From: an uncultured bacterium
Lineage (GTDB): Bacteria; Cyanobacteriota; Vampirovibrionia; Gastranaerophilales; Gastranaerophilaceae
NCBI GenBank assembly: GCA_900547155.1
Contig: URFH01000006.1
Coordinates: 15,083-79,082 of the forward strand
Direction of reading: 5' to 3'
Length of the DNA: 64,000 nucleotides
The notes below the pieces were generated by a model. That model was not told the origin of the DNA and did not search any database. It worked only from the letters and a program-made list of their open reading frames with translations. Of this stretch, positions 1 through 9,974 are shown one piece after another. Every line of letters begins with the position of its first letter. Positions within the stretch are counted from its first letter, which is position 1. The position numbers and the translations under genes were made by a program.

Positions 1-1087
1 TTTTGATTACTGACTTGATTTTTTCGTAATTTTCTTCAAGTTCCGGATAAGCCGCTTTATAGTTCTCGACAACCACGTCCACGAGCTTGTAAAGGAACGG
101 AAGCTCAAGCCCGAGCATTTTTCCATGCCTTAACGCACGGCGCATAATCATACGCAAAACGTAGTTTCTGCCCTCATTTCCGGGCACAATCCCGTCAGCA
201 ATCATAAACGACACACATCTGGCGTGGTCGGTGATGATTCTTAGAGAAATATCTGTTTTATCGTCTTCTTTGTACTTTTTGCCGGTCATTTCGCAAACTT
301 TGTTCAAAATCGGCATCAACAAATCGGTTTCAAAAGTTGAAGTTTTGCCCTGAACGACCATTGTAATACGTTCAAGACCCATGCCTGTATCAACATTTTT
401 CTTTTCCAGAGGCGTGTAGTTTCCGTCTTTGTCTTTGAAAAGTTCAGTGAAAACGAGGTTCCAGATTTCGACCCATCTGTCGCACTCGCAGGTCGCAACC
501 GAGCAATCATCCGAGCATTTCAGCTCTTCGCCGAGGTCGTAGTGGATTTCAGAGCAGGGCCCGCAGGAGCCGACATCTGAAACAGGGCCCCAGAAGTTGT
601 CTTTTTTGCCTTTTCTGAAGATTCTTTCAGCGGGAACGCCCACATCTTTTGTCCAGATGTCAAAAGCCTCATCGTCAGTTTCGTAAATCGTTACATAGAG
701 GCGGTTTTTGTCGAGTTTCAGGTAATTTGTAACAAAATCCCACGCCCACGGAATAACTTCTTTTTTATAATAGTCGCCAAAGCTGAAATTTCCGAGCATT
801 TCAAAGAAAGTATGGTGTCTGGGGGTTCTTCCGACGTTTTCGATGTCGGAATCCTTTCCGCCCGCTCTTGCGCATTTCTGGCAGGAGGTAATTCTTTTCG
901 GGTCATAGGGGCATTCTTCATAGCCCAGAAAATACGGCACAAACTGCAGCATTCCCGCTGTTGTCAAAAGAACAGTCGGGTTGTCGGGGACGAGGCTTGA
1001 GCTGTGCACCCGTGTTGACTGGTGTTTTTCTTCAAAAAACTTTAAAAACGCTTCTCTAATCTGCGCTCCTGTTAATATTTCAGACAT
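1..1087 (-). CDS. alaS: Alanyl-tRNA synthetase, N-terminal part (gene runs off the left edge)
   Basis: Read on the minus strand from the ATG at 1085-1087, this frame stays open to the left edge, giving about 362 residues of a protein that is normally near 870. It begins MSEILTGAQIREAFLKFF and continues with the class II aminoacylation core. The segment GRTPRHHTFFEMLGNFSFGD and the segment FWGPVSDVGSCGPCSEIHYD are characteristic of bacterial AlaRS. It charges tRNA-Ala in the cytoplasm. Editing and C-Ala domains lie outside the window. Nothing is broken in the visible part. It is the first gene of a leftward unit, with an AT-rich gap behind it. Confidence 0.96.
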   Translation of the reverse strand, partial: MSEILTGAQIREAFLKFFEEKHQSTRVHSSSLVPDNPTVLLTTAGMLQFVPYFLGYEECPYDPKRITSCQKCARAGGKDSDIENVGRTPRHHTFFEMLGNFSFGDYYKKEVIPWAWDFVTNYLKLDKNRLYVTIYETDDEAFDIWTKDVGVPAERIFRKGKKDNFWGPVSDVGSCGPCSEIHYDLGEELKCSDDCSVATCECDRWVEIWNLVFTELFKDKDGNYTPLEKKNVDTGMGLERITMVVQGKTSTFETDLLMPILNKVCEMTGKKYKEDDKTDISLRIITDHARCVSFMIADGIVPGNEGRNYVLRMIMRRALRHGKMLGLELPFLYKLVDVVVENYKAAYPELEENYEKIKSVIK

Positions 1088-1188
1088 GGTTTATTCCTTA
1101 AATTTCTCTCTTATAGTCTAATTTTATTACAAAAAAAGTTAATCTTCTATCTAAACAGGCGCGATTTCAAAACACTGAATTTCAGAAA

Positions 1189-2079
1189 TTATTTATTTTC
1201 AGCCTTCACTGCAACCTGAACAGGCACAGGAACAACCGTTTTTACGGGAACAATCACCTTTTTAGCGCGTGCATTTGAAGCAAAATCAGCCGCTGCCGCA
1301 GCAATACCCGCGCCCAGAGCGCCCCATAAAGCGTATTTTTTAGCTTTTGAAGATTTGAACTCATCTACGACGAATTTGCGAAACTCGTTTTTCTTGTCCG
1401 AGAAAGTTTCCTTAATAAAGTCCGCTGTTTGAACGCCTCCGGCAAGATTTGCCTCTCTTACCTTGACTGTTTTGCCGGCAAGCTCAACGTATTTGTCAAC
1501 TCTGCCTTTTAAAAATCCAATTGCCTCATCAATGTTTTTAAATGACTTAATTTCAGCTTTTTTTGCGTCATTTATCACGGTAAACTCGTTCGGGTTGTTC
1601 CGGATAAACTTGCTCAAAAGGCTTTTTTCCATTTCTGAGCCGGGGTTGATATTCGGATCAACTTTTTGAAGAGTTTCGATATGGCTTTCGAGTTTAGCGA
1701 TTTTATTATCAAGATGGTTTAAAATCGCGGTAGTATCATTATTTCTGCCAATGATTGAAGCAGCTTTTCTGATTTCTTTCGGGTTGTTATCTGCCAAATC
1801 AAGGACTTCAAGCAGATTTTGCTGCTTTTCGGTAAGTTTTTTGTTTTCTTCCATTGCTCCGGCAATTTTCCTTAGAGATTTTTGCGTGGATTTAAGCTCT
1901 CTTTTGCCGATTTTATCAATGGTTTGGGAATATTCAAAAATATCAGGTTTTACAAAATTTCCCGCTGCAACACCCGCTGCCGCACCCCAGAAAGCGCCCG
2001 TTACGCCTGCAATTGCAGCGTCTTTTTTCTGTTCACGTTTTTGTGCTTGTAGTCTTGCTGAAATTCTGTTGATTTCCAT
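1189..2079 (-). CDS. Hypothetical protein with two Gly/Ala-rich membrane segments around a coiled-coil region
   Basis: The chosen ATG at 2077-2079 follows an AAAGGAAAT ribosome-binding site and gives 296 residues beginning MEINRISARLQAQ. A start seven codons upstream would overlap that site. Hydrophobic Gly/Ala-rich segments lie near residues 20-40 and again near 250-270. The stretch between them is charged, rich in Lys, Glu and Asn, and probably helical. The tail is a Val/Pro-rich basic sequence (KKVIVPVKTVVPVPVQ). I do not recognise a family. There is no cleavable signal peptide. It resembles its neighbours in having glycine-zipper-like membrane segments, so it may be a small envelope-associated protein; that is inference. 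Confidence 0.75.
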   Translation of the reverse strand: MEINRISARLQAQKREQKKDAAIAGVTGAFWGAAAGVAAGNFVKPDIFEYSQTIDKIGKRELKSTQKSLRKIAGAMEENKKLTEKQQNLLEVLDLADNNPKEIRKAASIIGRNNDTTAILNHLDNKIAKLESHIETLQKVDPNINPGSEMEKSLLSKFIRNNPNEFTVINDAKKAEIKSFKNIDEAIGFLKGRVDKYVELAGKTVKVREANLAGGVQTADFIKETFSDKKNEFRKFVVDEFKSSKAKKYALWGALGAGIAAAAADFASNARAKKVIVPVKTVVPVPVQVAVKAENK

Positions 2080-2100
2080 GATATTTCCTTTTTCTTTCAC

Positions 2101-2482
2101 ACAATAATTTTAAACCCGAGAATAAAAATTTTTGCCACCATGCAACGATAAATTTATAATAATTTATGTTAAAATCCTATCACACAAGGCTTTACACCGC
2201 AATATCTTTCCTAAATATTTCTTTACAATCCAAAATTTGTTATACATGCGGGTAATTTACATGCTTTGGGGCAATAAAGTAAAATTTTTACGAAAATCTG
2301 CATTCTAAACAGGAAAATTTTTCTAAAAAAAACGAATATTACAAAATGTAAAAAAGATTTTTTCTGTAAAAACCTGTGATAGACTGGTTTTTAGAAAAAA
2401 GATTAAATTTTTCTGTTTTTTGATGGCAAAAAATAATTTTTACTGATTTTATCTAATCAGGTCATGTGATTCAAGGGAAATA
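2101..2482. other. AT-rich intergenic region between divergent genes
   Basis: About 380 bases separate two divergent hypothetical genes. The stretch is very AT-rich with many A and T runs. A short dyad TTACA-AAA-TGTAA is present around 2340-2352, resembling dyads upstream of the kinase-like genes near 34.7 and 36.2 kb. I see no clear sigma-70 promoter pair, RNA gene or open frame. Confidence 0.5.
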
Positions 2483-3589
2483 ATGGCAAGTATTTCAACA
2501 ATTAATGGGGCAAATTACGAAAATCACGGCATAAAAACCATGCCTGAAAATTCTCTTTCTTTCGGGAAAAAAGAGAAAAAAATCATCACGCCCGAGGAGT
2601 ACAAACACGACGAAATAGTAGGGAAAAACCCTGCTACCAGATTTCTTGTAAATGTAGAGAAAACCGCGAATATCCCGCTTGTTCATTTCCCCAGAGGATT
2701 GGGCGGAGCGCCTGATTATACTTTTTATGAATTTCTCCAGACCGCAAAATTCCCCTATTACGTAGGCGGGCCGATACTTGCGGCGTTGTTTTATGCAGGG
2801 ATTAAATTTGACTCTTTCAAATCCGCAAAACCCGCTAAAAACGTAGCAAAACACATGGCGCTGGGTGTTGGTTTTTATTATGCCGGTGCAATGCTTGCAA
2901 AATCACTTGTGAATACAACCTTAAAACTTGCACGCGGTATTGATTTGAACCAGCCTTACAGAAAAGTAATCCCGACATCCACAAACCAGACAGGTGCTTT
3001 CCAAAAAGACATTGAATATCACAACCTGATGGAAAGTATTGACTTCACAAGGTGGGATTTGCTTTATAAAGACGGCGAAAACACACAGGAAATCAACAAA
3101 AAATACAACAAACTTGCTAAAAAATTCGGTTTGAGAGATTCCAACCCGAATGACGCGGATTCTACACTCAAACCCCTTATAAGAAAAGCTATTGCAATGG
3201 GCAGAGCATGGCAATACGCTCTGACGGCTTGTTTTGTTACTCTCGGAATCGGGATGGCAAACCAGAAAGCCTGGGAAACCGACAATTTTGTCGGATTCAG
3301 ACACCAGATAAAACATGGAATCTTTGGAAAAGATGTTCCTGATGAAATGCGCATCCAAACAGCAAAAAACCTGTTTAAAGATTACATGTGGACGCCATTT
3401 AAGGAAAGTTTCAAAGAATTCTGGAAAGGCCAGAACAAAACCACGTCAATTGCAGGAAAAGCTACTATTATTACTACAGCGGCGGCGCTTGTGCTTGCTA
3501 ATTATTTAATTCTCACAAAAACCTCCGCAAGAAATCACAAAACTGAACGTACTACGGGAAACAAACCACAAGAGGTAAAAAAACAGTAA
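2483..3589 (+). CDS. Lineage-specific multi-pass membrane protein with SLSFG motif
   Basis: 368 residues, with ATG preceded by AAGGGAAA. The N-terminus is polar and carries the motif NSLSFGKKEK near residue 25 instead of a signal peptide. Four hydrophobic segments are visible, near residues 90-110, 127-150, 240-262 and 328-348. The segment from about residue 150 to 265 resembles the downstream 1044-residue protein: both have GID/GVDI, then a WDLL/WDLF box, then a KFGL/KLGV box, then IRK/IRQ followed by a hydrophobic segment. The two genes are one base apart, so they are probably co-transcribed and functionally linked. I do not recognise a named family and give no function. Confidence 0.8.
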   Translation: MASISTINGANYENHGIKTMPENSLSFGKKEKKIITPEEYKHDEIVGKNPATRFLVNVEKTANIPLVHFPRGLGGAPDYTFYEFLQTAKFPYYVGGPILAALFYAGIKFDSFKSAKPAKNVAKHMALGVGFYYAGAMLAKSLVNTTLKLARGIDLNQPYRKVIPTSTNQTGAFQKDIEYHNLMESIDFTRWDLLYKDGENTQEINKKYNKLAKKFGLRDSNPNDADSTLKPLIRKAIAMGRAWQYALTACFVTLGIGMANQKAWETDNFVGFRHQIKHGIFGKDVPDEMRIQTAKNLFKDYMWTPFKESFKEFWKGQNKTTSIAGKATIITTAAALVLANYLILTKTSARNHKTERTTGNKPQEVKKQ

Positions 3590-3590
3590 C

Positions 3591-6500
3591 ATGGCAGGCG
3601 ATTTGCTCCAAAAACTGAATATCAGCGCACAGCAGCAGGTCAGATTGCAAAAACCCGCGCAAAATCAGCCTGTTGCGGCAGCTCCGGTTCAAACTCCGAT
3701 AAAAGAAAAAGGATTGGAGTACCTTCCGGCTGTTACAATTACTCCGGCAAAAACAATTCCAACCGGATTGAAGCCCCAGAGCCCCGCAGGACGATTGATT
3801 AGCGAAAATGTTTTTCAAAGTGCGGGCAGCACGGTTAAAAATTACGCAAATTGCGCAAAATACTTCTACGACGCAGCTTTTAAAGGCGAAGGAACAGATT
3901 ATTCCGTAGGCAAGATAAATGACCTCACTGTACGCGCGGGCAGCCTCGGGATTGCGGGAATTCTTGCGGCAACAAAAGCCTTTCCGTTCGCAAAAGGAAT
4001 GGAATTCGTCGGGCTCGCAACATGGTTCGGCTCAATGGCTTTATGGCCCAGAATTATCGGTGCGCCCATAAAAGCAAAGACCGGTGTGGATATTAACTGG
4101 AAATACGAAGATTCTTACGGCAGAAGAAAGCCGTTTTTACAGGATCCGCAGTATCTTGCATGGGATTTGTTCCGCCATATTGATAAAAACGGAAAATACA
4201 ACCCGAAAGCTCCGGATTATGAATATTTGAACAAAATCGGCGACAAACTCGGCGTTCCCAGAGATATAAAAAACAGAAACGAAGCAATTCAGGACAAAAT
4301 TCGTCAGGTCGGCATTCAGGGCAATGCTCTGTGGATGTTGACTGCGGGCGTAATGACCCCTGTCATCTCCTCAATAGTTGCAGACGCGCTTCAAGAGCCT
4401 CTTTCCGGCGGAATTGAATCTTTTAGAACCTCCCGCGCGGAAAAACAGGTCAAAGGGCTTGAAGCAAAACTCGACAGCGTTCTGAAATCTGCCGAACCGG
4501 TTAAAATAGAGAAACTTGCTGAATCGCTGGGCGTTACTCTTGATAAGGAATTCACTGCGGGGCTGGAAAAACTCAGCAAAGCGGCTCTCACACCCGAAGA
4601 AAGCGAAAAATTCATTAAATTCCTTGAAAAAGAGCTGATTGGAACCGATTTGATTTACGCAATAAAAACCGAAATGAACGGTTCTACGCTCGTACAAAAT
4701 GTTATCCGTTTTGACGGCGCTATGCAGGATGCGGTTGTCAAAGCGATGGAAGAAAAACTTAACCAGATTAAAGCAGCTTCATTTGACACTGCTACGGAAT
4801 TTTTGAACACAGCTATTGAAAAAACCCTTTCTACGCTTGATAAGAAAAATATTGCATATTCTGATGAAACAAAAATCGGCGATTTATTCACAGGATTGAA
4901 CATCAGAGAAAAACAAAAAATCAGAGTCAGCAACATAAATACACTGCTCCGTCATTACAAAGATAAAACCGTAGGCGAATTCAAACAGGCAATCGCCTCA
5001 AAAGACAAAAAATTCTTTGGAATCGACTTTATTGACCGCATTAAGCCCCTAACAAGAGCTGATGTTGACAGAGCGGTAAATATTGGTAATTTTGACAAAC
5101 GCGCGGACGGGCTGGTTGGATTCGGTCAGACGCATACTTTCAGCCAGATTTTCAATAAAGCTCTGGAAAACGCAAAAGCCGCTCTTGGCGGTACGCAGGA
5201 GCTGGATGTTGAATACATTGCAACAATGCTAAGAGATACCGCTGCTGAAACAGCAAAAAAATACGAAGTTTCGCTGCTTGATGTTGAGCGCGCAAAAAAA
5301 CTGATTACGCTGGCGAAAATTCAACAGGCAGTGGAAAATCAAATCGATTTGCTCGCCAAAGCTACAATTCAAGACATTTCAGAAGCCGTCACCGCAAACA
5401 ACTGGCAAAAAGTTCCTAAAAAATACTTCAAAGCAATGGGCTTTACAAAAGCGGAAATCAGAGAACTGGCCACAGCAAGCACAACAAAAGCTTCTGAAAT
5501 TATGATAGAGAAATTCACGTCAATTTCAAAAGATTCCGCAAAATTTGAAAAAGTTGTAAAAGAAATCGCAAAATACGCAGACTCCGCAATTTCAAAAGAA
5601 GAAAAAGCGCTCCTGAACATAATTGGAACCTTTGAAAACCCGGGCCCGCTAATCAAGCTCAAAGATACAATCCAAAAAGCCGCTAAGGCAGAAGGTTTTT
5701 CCAACACCATAACGGACACCGTTGAAAAACATTTCTCCGGCACAGCCAGAGAGCTCCAGTCCAAAGTCAAAAACACGACTAATTCCTTTGGAAAGCTCAT
5801 AAAAGCCCTCGATTCGTTCCGTGAGATTGACGAATTCGTTATAAGAGAGCTCGGCTCAAACCCTGAAGAGTTCAAAAAAATTATCAAAACTCAACTCAAC
5901 AAATTCTATACTTTCAAAGGTTTTAAATATGAAGAAGCAAAATCCTCGCTAACAATGTTTTTGAAACGCGCATTTATTGAAAATGCGGATATAAACAACT
6001 GGCAGACAAAATTTGAAGCCGCGCTGGACGGAAATCCCCGCGGAATCAAACATTCAAAAGAACTTCTTATGGATTTGAACGCGTTTATGTACGGTGATTT
6101 TTCAGAATCCTGCGCAAAACTCCTTCCTGATGAGCTCGCCGGAAAATTAAGCGCAAACAGCTATGAAATGGGCTTTAGATTTATGCCGATGAACAACAAA
6201 CTTTTGCTCCATGTTTCCGGTGCAAACACAAACAGGGCCTGGGGTTATGTTGAAGACATGCTCGGCAAGTATAAAAATATTCCTCAAATGACAGAAAAAG
6301 AAAAAGCGGCTTTTGCCCATCAAATCGAAGTAATTGAGCACATGATTGAAGCAAGAAAATTCGAGCTTCACATCAATGACTTAGTGAATATGAAAAAAGG
6401 AATTAACAAAATCAAAGAAGGCCTTACAAAATTTGATAAAGGCTTCAATCCGTGGGATTTGAAAGAATTATTCGGCAGAAAACTCGGACAGGATCGCACA

Positions 6501-6725
6501 GCGAATGTTATTCTGTCAGAACAGACCGGAAAAGGCATTACAGAGTTCACAGCTGACGCCGCAAGAAACTTCCGCTCCAGAAATAAATGGTCAAAACTCG
6601 TCTGGGGACTTTTTGCCGGAACAACAGCGCTTTCCGCTCTGGTAATTTCGCAAATGGGCAAAAAGAACTACTTTAACCGCGATATTTATGCAAAAAAGGA
6701 GGGTTTAAATGCAAATAATAAATAA
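3591..6725 (+). CDS. Large hypothetical membrane-associated protein (1044 aa)
   Basis: It starts immediately after the preceding gene, with AAGAGG upstream of the ATG. The first 100 residues are Pro/Gln-rich and low in complexity. Hydrophobic segments lie around residues 125-165 and 245-265, and a single one at the C-terminus (about 1005-1025, KLVWGLFAGTTALSALVISQ). Between about 290 and 990 the protein is long, charged and probably alpha-helical. The N-terminal third looks homologous to the preceding gene (shared GVDI, WDLF, KLGV and IRQ boxes). No catalytic motif was recognised. Its stop overlaps the start of the GH13 gene by 17 bases, which suggests translational coupling. It may be a scaffold of a membrane assembly; this is inference. 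Confidence 0.8.
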   Translation: MAGDLLQKLNISAQQQVRLQKPAQNQPVAAAPVQTPIKEKGLEYLPAVTITPAKTIPTGLKPQSPAGRLISENVFQSAGSTVKNYANCAKYFYDAAFKGEGTDYSVGKINDLTVRAGSLGIAGILAATKAFPFAKGMEFVGLATWFGSMALWPRIIGAPIKAKTGVDINWKYEDSYGRRKPFLQDPQYLAWDLFRHIDKNGKYNPKAPDYEYLNKIGDKLGVPRDIKNRNEAIQDKIRQVGIQGNALWMLTAGVMTPVISSIVADALQEPLSGGIESFRTSRAEKQVKGLEAKLDSVLKSAEPVKIEKLAESLGVTLDKEFTAGLEKLSKAALTPEESEKFIKFLEKELIGTDLIYAIKTEMNGSTLVQNVIRFDGAMQDAVVKAMEEKLNQIKAASFDTATEFLNTAIEKTLSTLDKKNIAYSDETKIGDLFTGLNIREKQKIRVSNINTLLRHYKDKTVGEFKQAIASKDKKFFGIDFIDRIKPLTRADVDRAVNIGNFDKRADGLVGFGQTHTFSQIFNKALENAKAALGGTQELDVEYIATMLRDTAAETAKKYEVSLLDVERAKKLITLAKIQQAVENQIDLLAKATIQDISEAVTANNWQKVPKKYFKAMGFTKAEIRELATASTTKASEIMIEKFTSISKDSAKFEKVVKEIAKYADSAISKEEKALLNIIGTFENPGPLIKLKDTIQKAAKAEGFSNTITDTVEKHFSGTARELQSKVKNTTNSFGKLIKALDSFREIDEFVIRELGSNPEEFKKIIKTQLNKFYTFKGFKYEEAKSSLTMFLKRAFIENADINNWQTKFEAALDGNPRGIKHSKELLMDLNAFMYGDFSESCAKLLPDELAGKLSANSYEMGFRFMPMNNKLLLHVSGANTNRAWGYVEDMLGKYKNIPQMTEKEKAAFAHQIEVIEHMIEARKFELHINDLVNMKKGINKIKEGLTKFDKGFNPWDLKELFGRKLGQDRTANVILSEQTGKGITEFTADAARNFRSRNKWSKLVWGLFAGTTALSALVISQMGKKNYFNRDIYAKKEGLNANNK

Positions 6726-8733
6726 TTACCATCCTGTTTTTGCAAAACAAAACAATTTTAAAGGCTCCTTGATGGATTACCTTTCAAAACCTGCCGTACA
6801 GCCATCCGGCGAAGTTCAGCCGGTTCAAAATGCGCCTGCTGCTGCGGTTACAGCTGCTTATATGAAAGTTGATGCACCGGAGCTTGAAAAATTAAGAAAA
6901 ATCGGCGCCGGAAATTTGCTTCTTGCAATGACAACGGCTGCTTCAAAAGCCAATGCAGCTGTTGCAAGCGCAAAAGTTGAAGAACCCAAAACAGAAAAGC
7001 TTGAGGGCTACAAAAACAACCTCCGCTCAATGTTCCAGAACAATCAGGTCGTAATTTACGCAATGGTACCGAGAATTTTCAATGCAAAAGACAAAAACGG
7101 CAACCGTTTGATTGAAGAGGGCGAAGAAAAAGGCACTTTCCTCAACATGATTGACAGGCTTGACGAATTAAAATCATACGGCATAAATACGCTCCACTGG
7201 CTTCCGATTAACCCGCCCGGAACAATCGCAGCAAAAGGAAGTGCGGGCTCGGTTTATGCTCCGCTGGATTATTTGACAATTGATCCGGCGCTTGATGACC
7301 CGAACAACCCGAAATCCGTAAAAGAAGAATGCAAAGAAGCAATAAACGAATGCCACAAACGCGGAATCAAAGTTATGATTGACCTGCCGAGCTGTATGTC
7401 GGTTGATTTGTACGACGCAAGGCCCGATTTAAGAGCTGAAGACGCTTCGGGCAACCCGAAAACCCCCGAGGGCTGGGAAGATATCCGCATGTTCGAGCCC
7501 TGGGCCGATCAGGACAAGAGAATTTTGAATCCGGCGTTGATGAAATATCATAAAGATTTTATTGATATGTGCATTGATTTGGGAATTGACGGCATAAGAG
7601 CTGACGTTGCACGTGCTAAACCCGTTGAGTTCTGGGATGAGCTGATTACTTACACAAGAAGAAAAGACCCTGAATTCGCGTTCCTTGCAGAATCTTACAC
7701 CTACGAAGACGCTTCTCCGATTAAAAACATGCCCGCAGACCGTCCCGAAGAGCTGCTCGAAGCAGGATTTGACTCTTATTACGGTCAGTATCACATTTTC
7801 CCGAGCTGGAACTCAGAAGAATTTCACCAGTTTGTGAAAGACAACCTGAAAATGTCCGAAAAATACGACAAAGGCAAATCGCTCATCGGTTCTTTTGCGA
7901 CCCATGACGACAAAAGCCCGATGTCCAACGGCGGGCCGGATTACTGCATGATGACCAGCGCAATTCAGGCTACTTTGCCTATGACAAACCCTTACATTGT
8001 AACCGGTTTTGAGACAGGTGATGATTACATTTATCCGTATGGCAAAAAATATGTTGACAAAACATTCAACGAGCTTATGAAAAACCCTGTTTACAAAGAC
8101 ACAGTAGATTCTTTGCTCCAGAGCGAATCATATTCAAAAAATATCAACCTGCCCAGGCTTTTGAACAGCGAGGACGCAAATCTAAAAATCTCCGAACTCG
8201 CCAAAAAGCCTGAATACAAAAAGCTTGTGAATTACTTCACAAACTTTATGCTCACAAAAGACAACATAAAACACTATGTCCACCCGGAATTCCTTGATAT
8301 TTTCAACGAATCGGCAAAACCGGAGGGCAAACACCCCGAAATCGGTAAGCATTTCGCTCAGCTGATGAATGTTTTCAGAAAACAGTACGAAAATGTCATC
8401 ACAAAAGGTTCATATATCGAGCTTAAAGTCGATGGAAACAAACGCAAAGACATAATTGCCTACGCGCGCCATTATCAAGGCAAAACCCTTGTGGTAATAG
8501 CGAACAAAGACGTAAACTCCAGAGAAAGAGTTACCGTAAAAGTTCCCGGCTTGAAATCCACGCAGGTTCTCAAAGACCTGAGCCCCGAGTACGGCAATCC
8601 GAGCAGATATCAGGCACAAGACGGCGCTATCAGGCTCGAACTTGGCGCTGCAAGAGCTCATATTTTTGAAGTTGACACGCCCGACATTGAAAAAGCATTC
8701 AAACCATCGGAAGTTTACAGGCAAAATTTATAA
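6709..8733 (+). CDS. Alpha-amylase family (GH13) protein without signal peptide, with NNFKG motif
   Basis: 674 residues. The N-terminus has the motif AKQNNFKGSL near residues 13-22 and then a low-complexity linker of about 90 residues. The GH13 barrel follows. The expected nucleophile is Asp299 in GIRADVARA, the acid/base Glu328 in FLAESY, and the transition-state pair His399-Asp400 in SFATHDDKSP, so all three catalytic carboxylates are present. Region I (MIDLPSCMS) lacks the usual Asn-His, so the substrate may be unusual. The C-terminal 100 residues look like the usual beta-sandwich domain. GH13 enzymes act on alpha-glucans. The start lies inside the previous gene (17-base overlap) behind a GGAGG site. 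No secretion signal is visible, so it is either cytoplasmic glycogen/starch metabolism or exported by an unknown route. Confidence 0.88.
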   Translation: MQIINNYHPVFAKQNNFKGSLMDYLSKPAVQPSGEVQPVQNAPAAAVTAAYMKVDAPELEKLRKIGAGNLLLAMTTAASKANAAVASAKVEEPKTEKLEGYKNNLRSMFQNNQVVIYAMVPRIFNAKDKNGNRLIEEGEEKGTFLNMIDRLDELKSYGINTLHWLPINPPGTIAAKGSAGSVYAPLDYLTIDPALDDPNNPKSVKEECKEAINECHKRGIKVMIDLPSCMSVDLYDARPDLRAEDASGNPKTPEGWEDIRMFEPWADQDKRILNPALMKYHKDFIDMCIDLGIDGIRADVARAKPVEFWDELITYTRRKDPEFAFLAESYTYEDASPIKNMPADRPEELLEAGFDSYYGQYHIFPSWNSEEFHQFVKDNLKMSEKYDKGKSLIGSFATHDDKSPMSNGGPDYCMMTSAIQATLPMTNPYIVTGFETGDDYIYPYGKKYVDKTFNELMKNPVYKDTVDSLLQSESYSKNINLPRLLNSEDANLKISELAKKPEYKKLVNYFTNFMLTKDNIKHYVHPEFLDIFNESAKPEGKHPEIGKHFAQLMNVFRKQYENVITKGSYIELKVDGNKRKDIIAYARHYQGKTLVVIANKDVNSRERVTVKVPGLKSTQVLKDLSPEYGNPSRYQAQDGAIRLELGAARAHIFEVDTPDIEKAFKPSEVYRQNL

Positions 8734-8745
8734 ATTCAAAAAGTT

Positions 8746-9861
8746 TTAAGCCTTTTTGAGCTGTTCTGAAAGGATATCAGCAATTCGTTTGCATGCCAGC
8801 CCGTCGCCGTATGGGTTTATGGCTTCGGACATTTTTTTGTACTCTTGAGGGTCGTCGAGGAGCTTTTGCACCTCTGAAACGATTTTTTCCGTGTCAGTGC
8901 CCACGAGTTTAACCGTTCCGTATTCGACAGCTTCAGGGCGTTCGGTTGTGGAGCGCAAAACAAGCACAGGTTTGCCCAGAGAGGGGGCTTCTTCCTGCAC
9001 GCCGCCGGAATCTGACATAATAATATGCGATTTTTTCATCAAATTCGCAAAAGGCGCATATTCCAGAGGCGCAATGAGGTGAATCCGCTCTTTTCCGTCC
9101 AAAAGTTCATAAACGGGCTTTTGAACATTCGGGTTCAGGTGCACGGGGTAAACAACCTGAACATTTTTATTTTTTTCAACGATTTCAAGCACGGCTTTGC
9201 AAATATTTCTGATAGGCTCGCCGAAATTTTCTCTTCTGTGCGAGGTCAGCAGAATAGTTTTCAAATTCGGGTCGAGATTCAGTGACGGAATCTCGCTTTT
9301 GTGGTTTTCAACAGTGTACAAAAGCGCGTCAATGACGGTATTTCCGGTTTTATAGATATGTTTTTCGGGGATTGCCGATTTTTTCAGATTTTCGCACGAT
9401 GTTTCGGTCGGAGCGAAGTGATAGGTGCAAACTGCGTCCGCAAAAACGCGATTTATCTCCTCGGGGAACGGATAATACTTGTCAAAAGTCCTCAAACCCG
9501 CTTCCACGTGCCCGACAGGGATTTTTGCATAAAAAGCAGAAAGTGCAGCAGCCATTGAGGTGGTTGTGTCGCCATGAACCAGAACAACGTCAGGATTTGC
9601 CGCCTCGAAAACATCTTTCATCTTCAAAAGAACATCAGACGTGAGCGTCCAGAGGTTCTGATTTTCTTTCATAATATCAAGGTCATAATCGGGCTTGATT
9701 TCAAAAAGATTGAGCACCTGATCGAGCATTTGCCTGTGCTGTGCGGTTACACAGACAATGCTTTCAAATTCGGAGCGTTTTTCGAGCTCTTTTACCAGAG
9801 GTGCCATTTTTATTGCCTCGGGGCGCGTTCCGAATACGGTCATGACCTTTATTTTAGACAT
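8746..9861 (-). CDS. wecB: UDP-N-acetylglucosamine 2-epimerase (non-hydrolysing)
   Basis: 371 residues, full length for the family, with AGGAG ahead of the ATG. It begins with VFGTRPEAIKMAPLVKEL and contains HGDTTTSMAAALSAF, GHVEAGLRTFDKYYPFPEE and SDSGGVQEEAPSLGKPVLV, all typical of WecB/MnaA. It interconverts UDP-GlcNAc and UDP-ManNAc in the cytoplasm for cell-surface polysaccharide synthesis. It converges with the GH13 gene, leaving only 12 bases between the two stops. No wecC or other surface-sugar gene is adjacent, so the product pathway cannot be told from this window. Confidence 0.95.
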   Translation of the reverse strand: MSKIKVMTVFGTRPEAIKMAPLVKELEKRSEFESIVCVTAQHRQMLDQVLNLFEIKPDYDLDIMKENQNLWTLTSDVLLKMKDVFEAANPDVVLVHGDTTTSMAAALSAFYAKIPVGHVEAGLRTFDKYYPFPEEINRVFADAVCTYHFAPTETSCENLKKSAIPEKHIYKTGNTVIDALLYTVENHKSEIPSLNLDPNLKTILLTSHRRENFGEPIRNICKAVLEIVEKNKNVQVVYPVHLNPNVQKPVYELLDGKERIHLIAPLEYAPFANLMKKSHIIMSDSGGVQEEAPSLGKPVLVLRSTTERPEAVEYGTVKLVGTDTEKIVSEVQKLLDDPQEYKKMSEAINPYGDGLACKRIADILSEQLKKA

Positions 9862-9974
9862 TTTTAAGCTCCTGATTCCATCTTATTAAGTTATTTTCGC
9901 ACAAATATATCCGTTCGGGCAATCCCGGCAAAAAGGAGTTAATAAACAATCTCAAAACCGCTCCCCACCCCAGC

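Noticed and set aside
6709..8733. GlgE maltosyltransferase
   Set aside because: The characteristic GlgE N-terminal domain and its regions were not seen; only general GH13 motifs can be supported.
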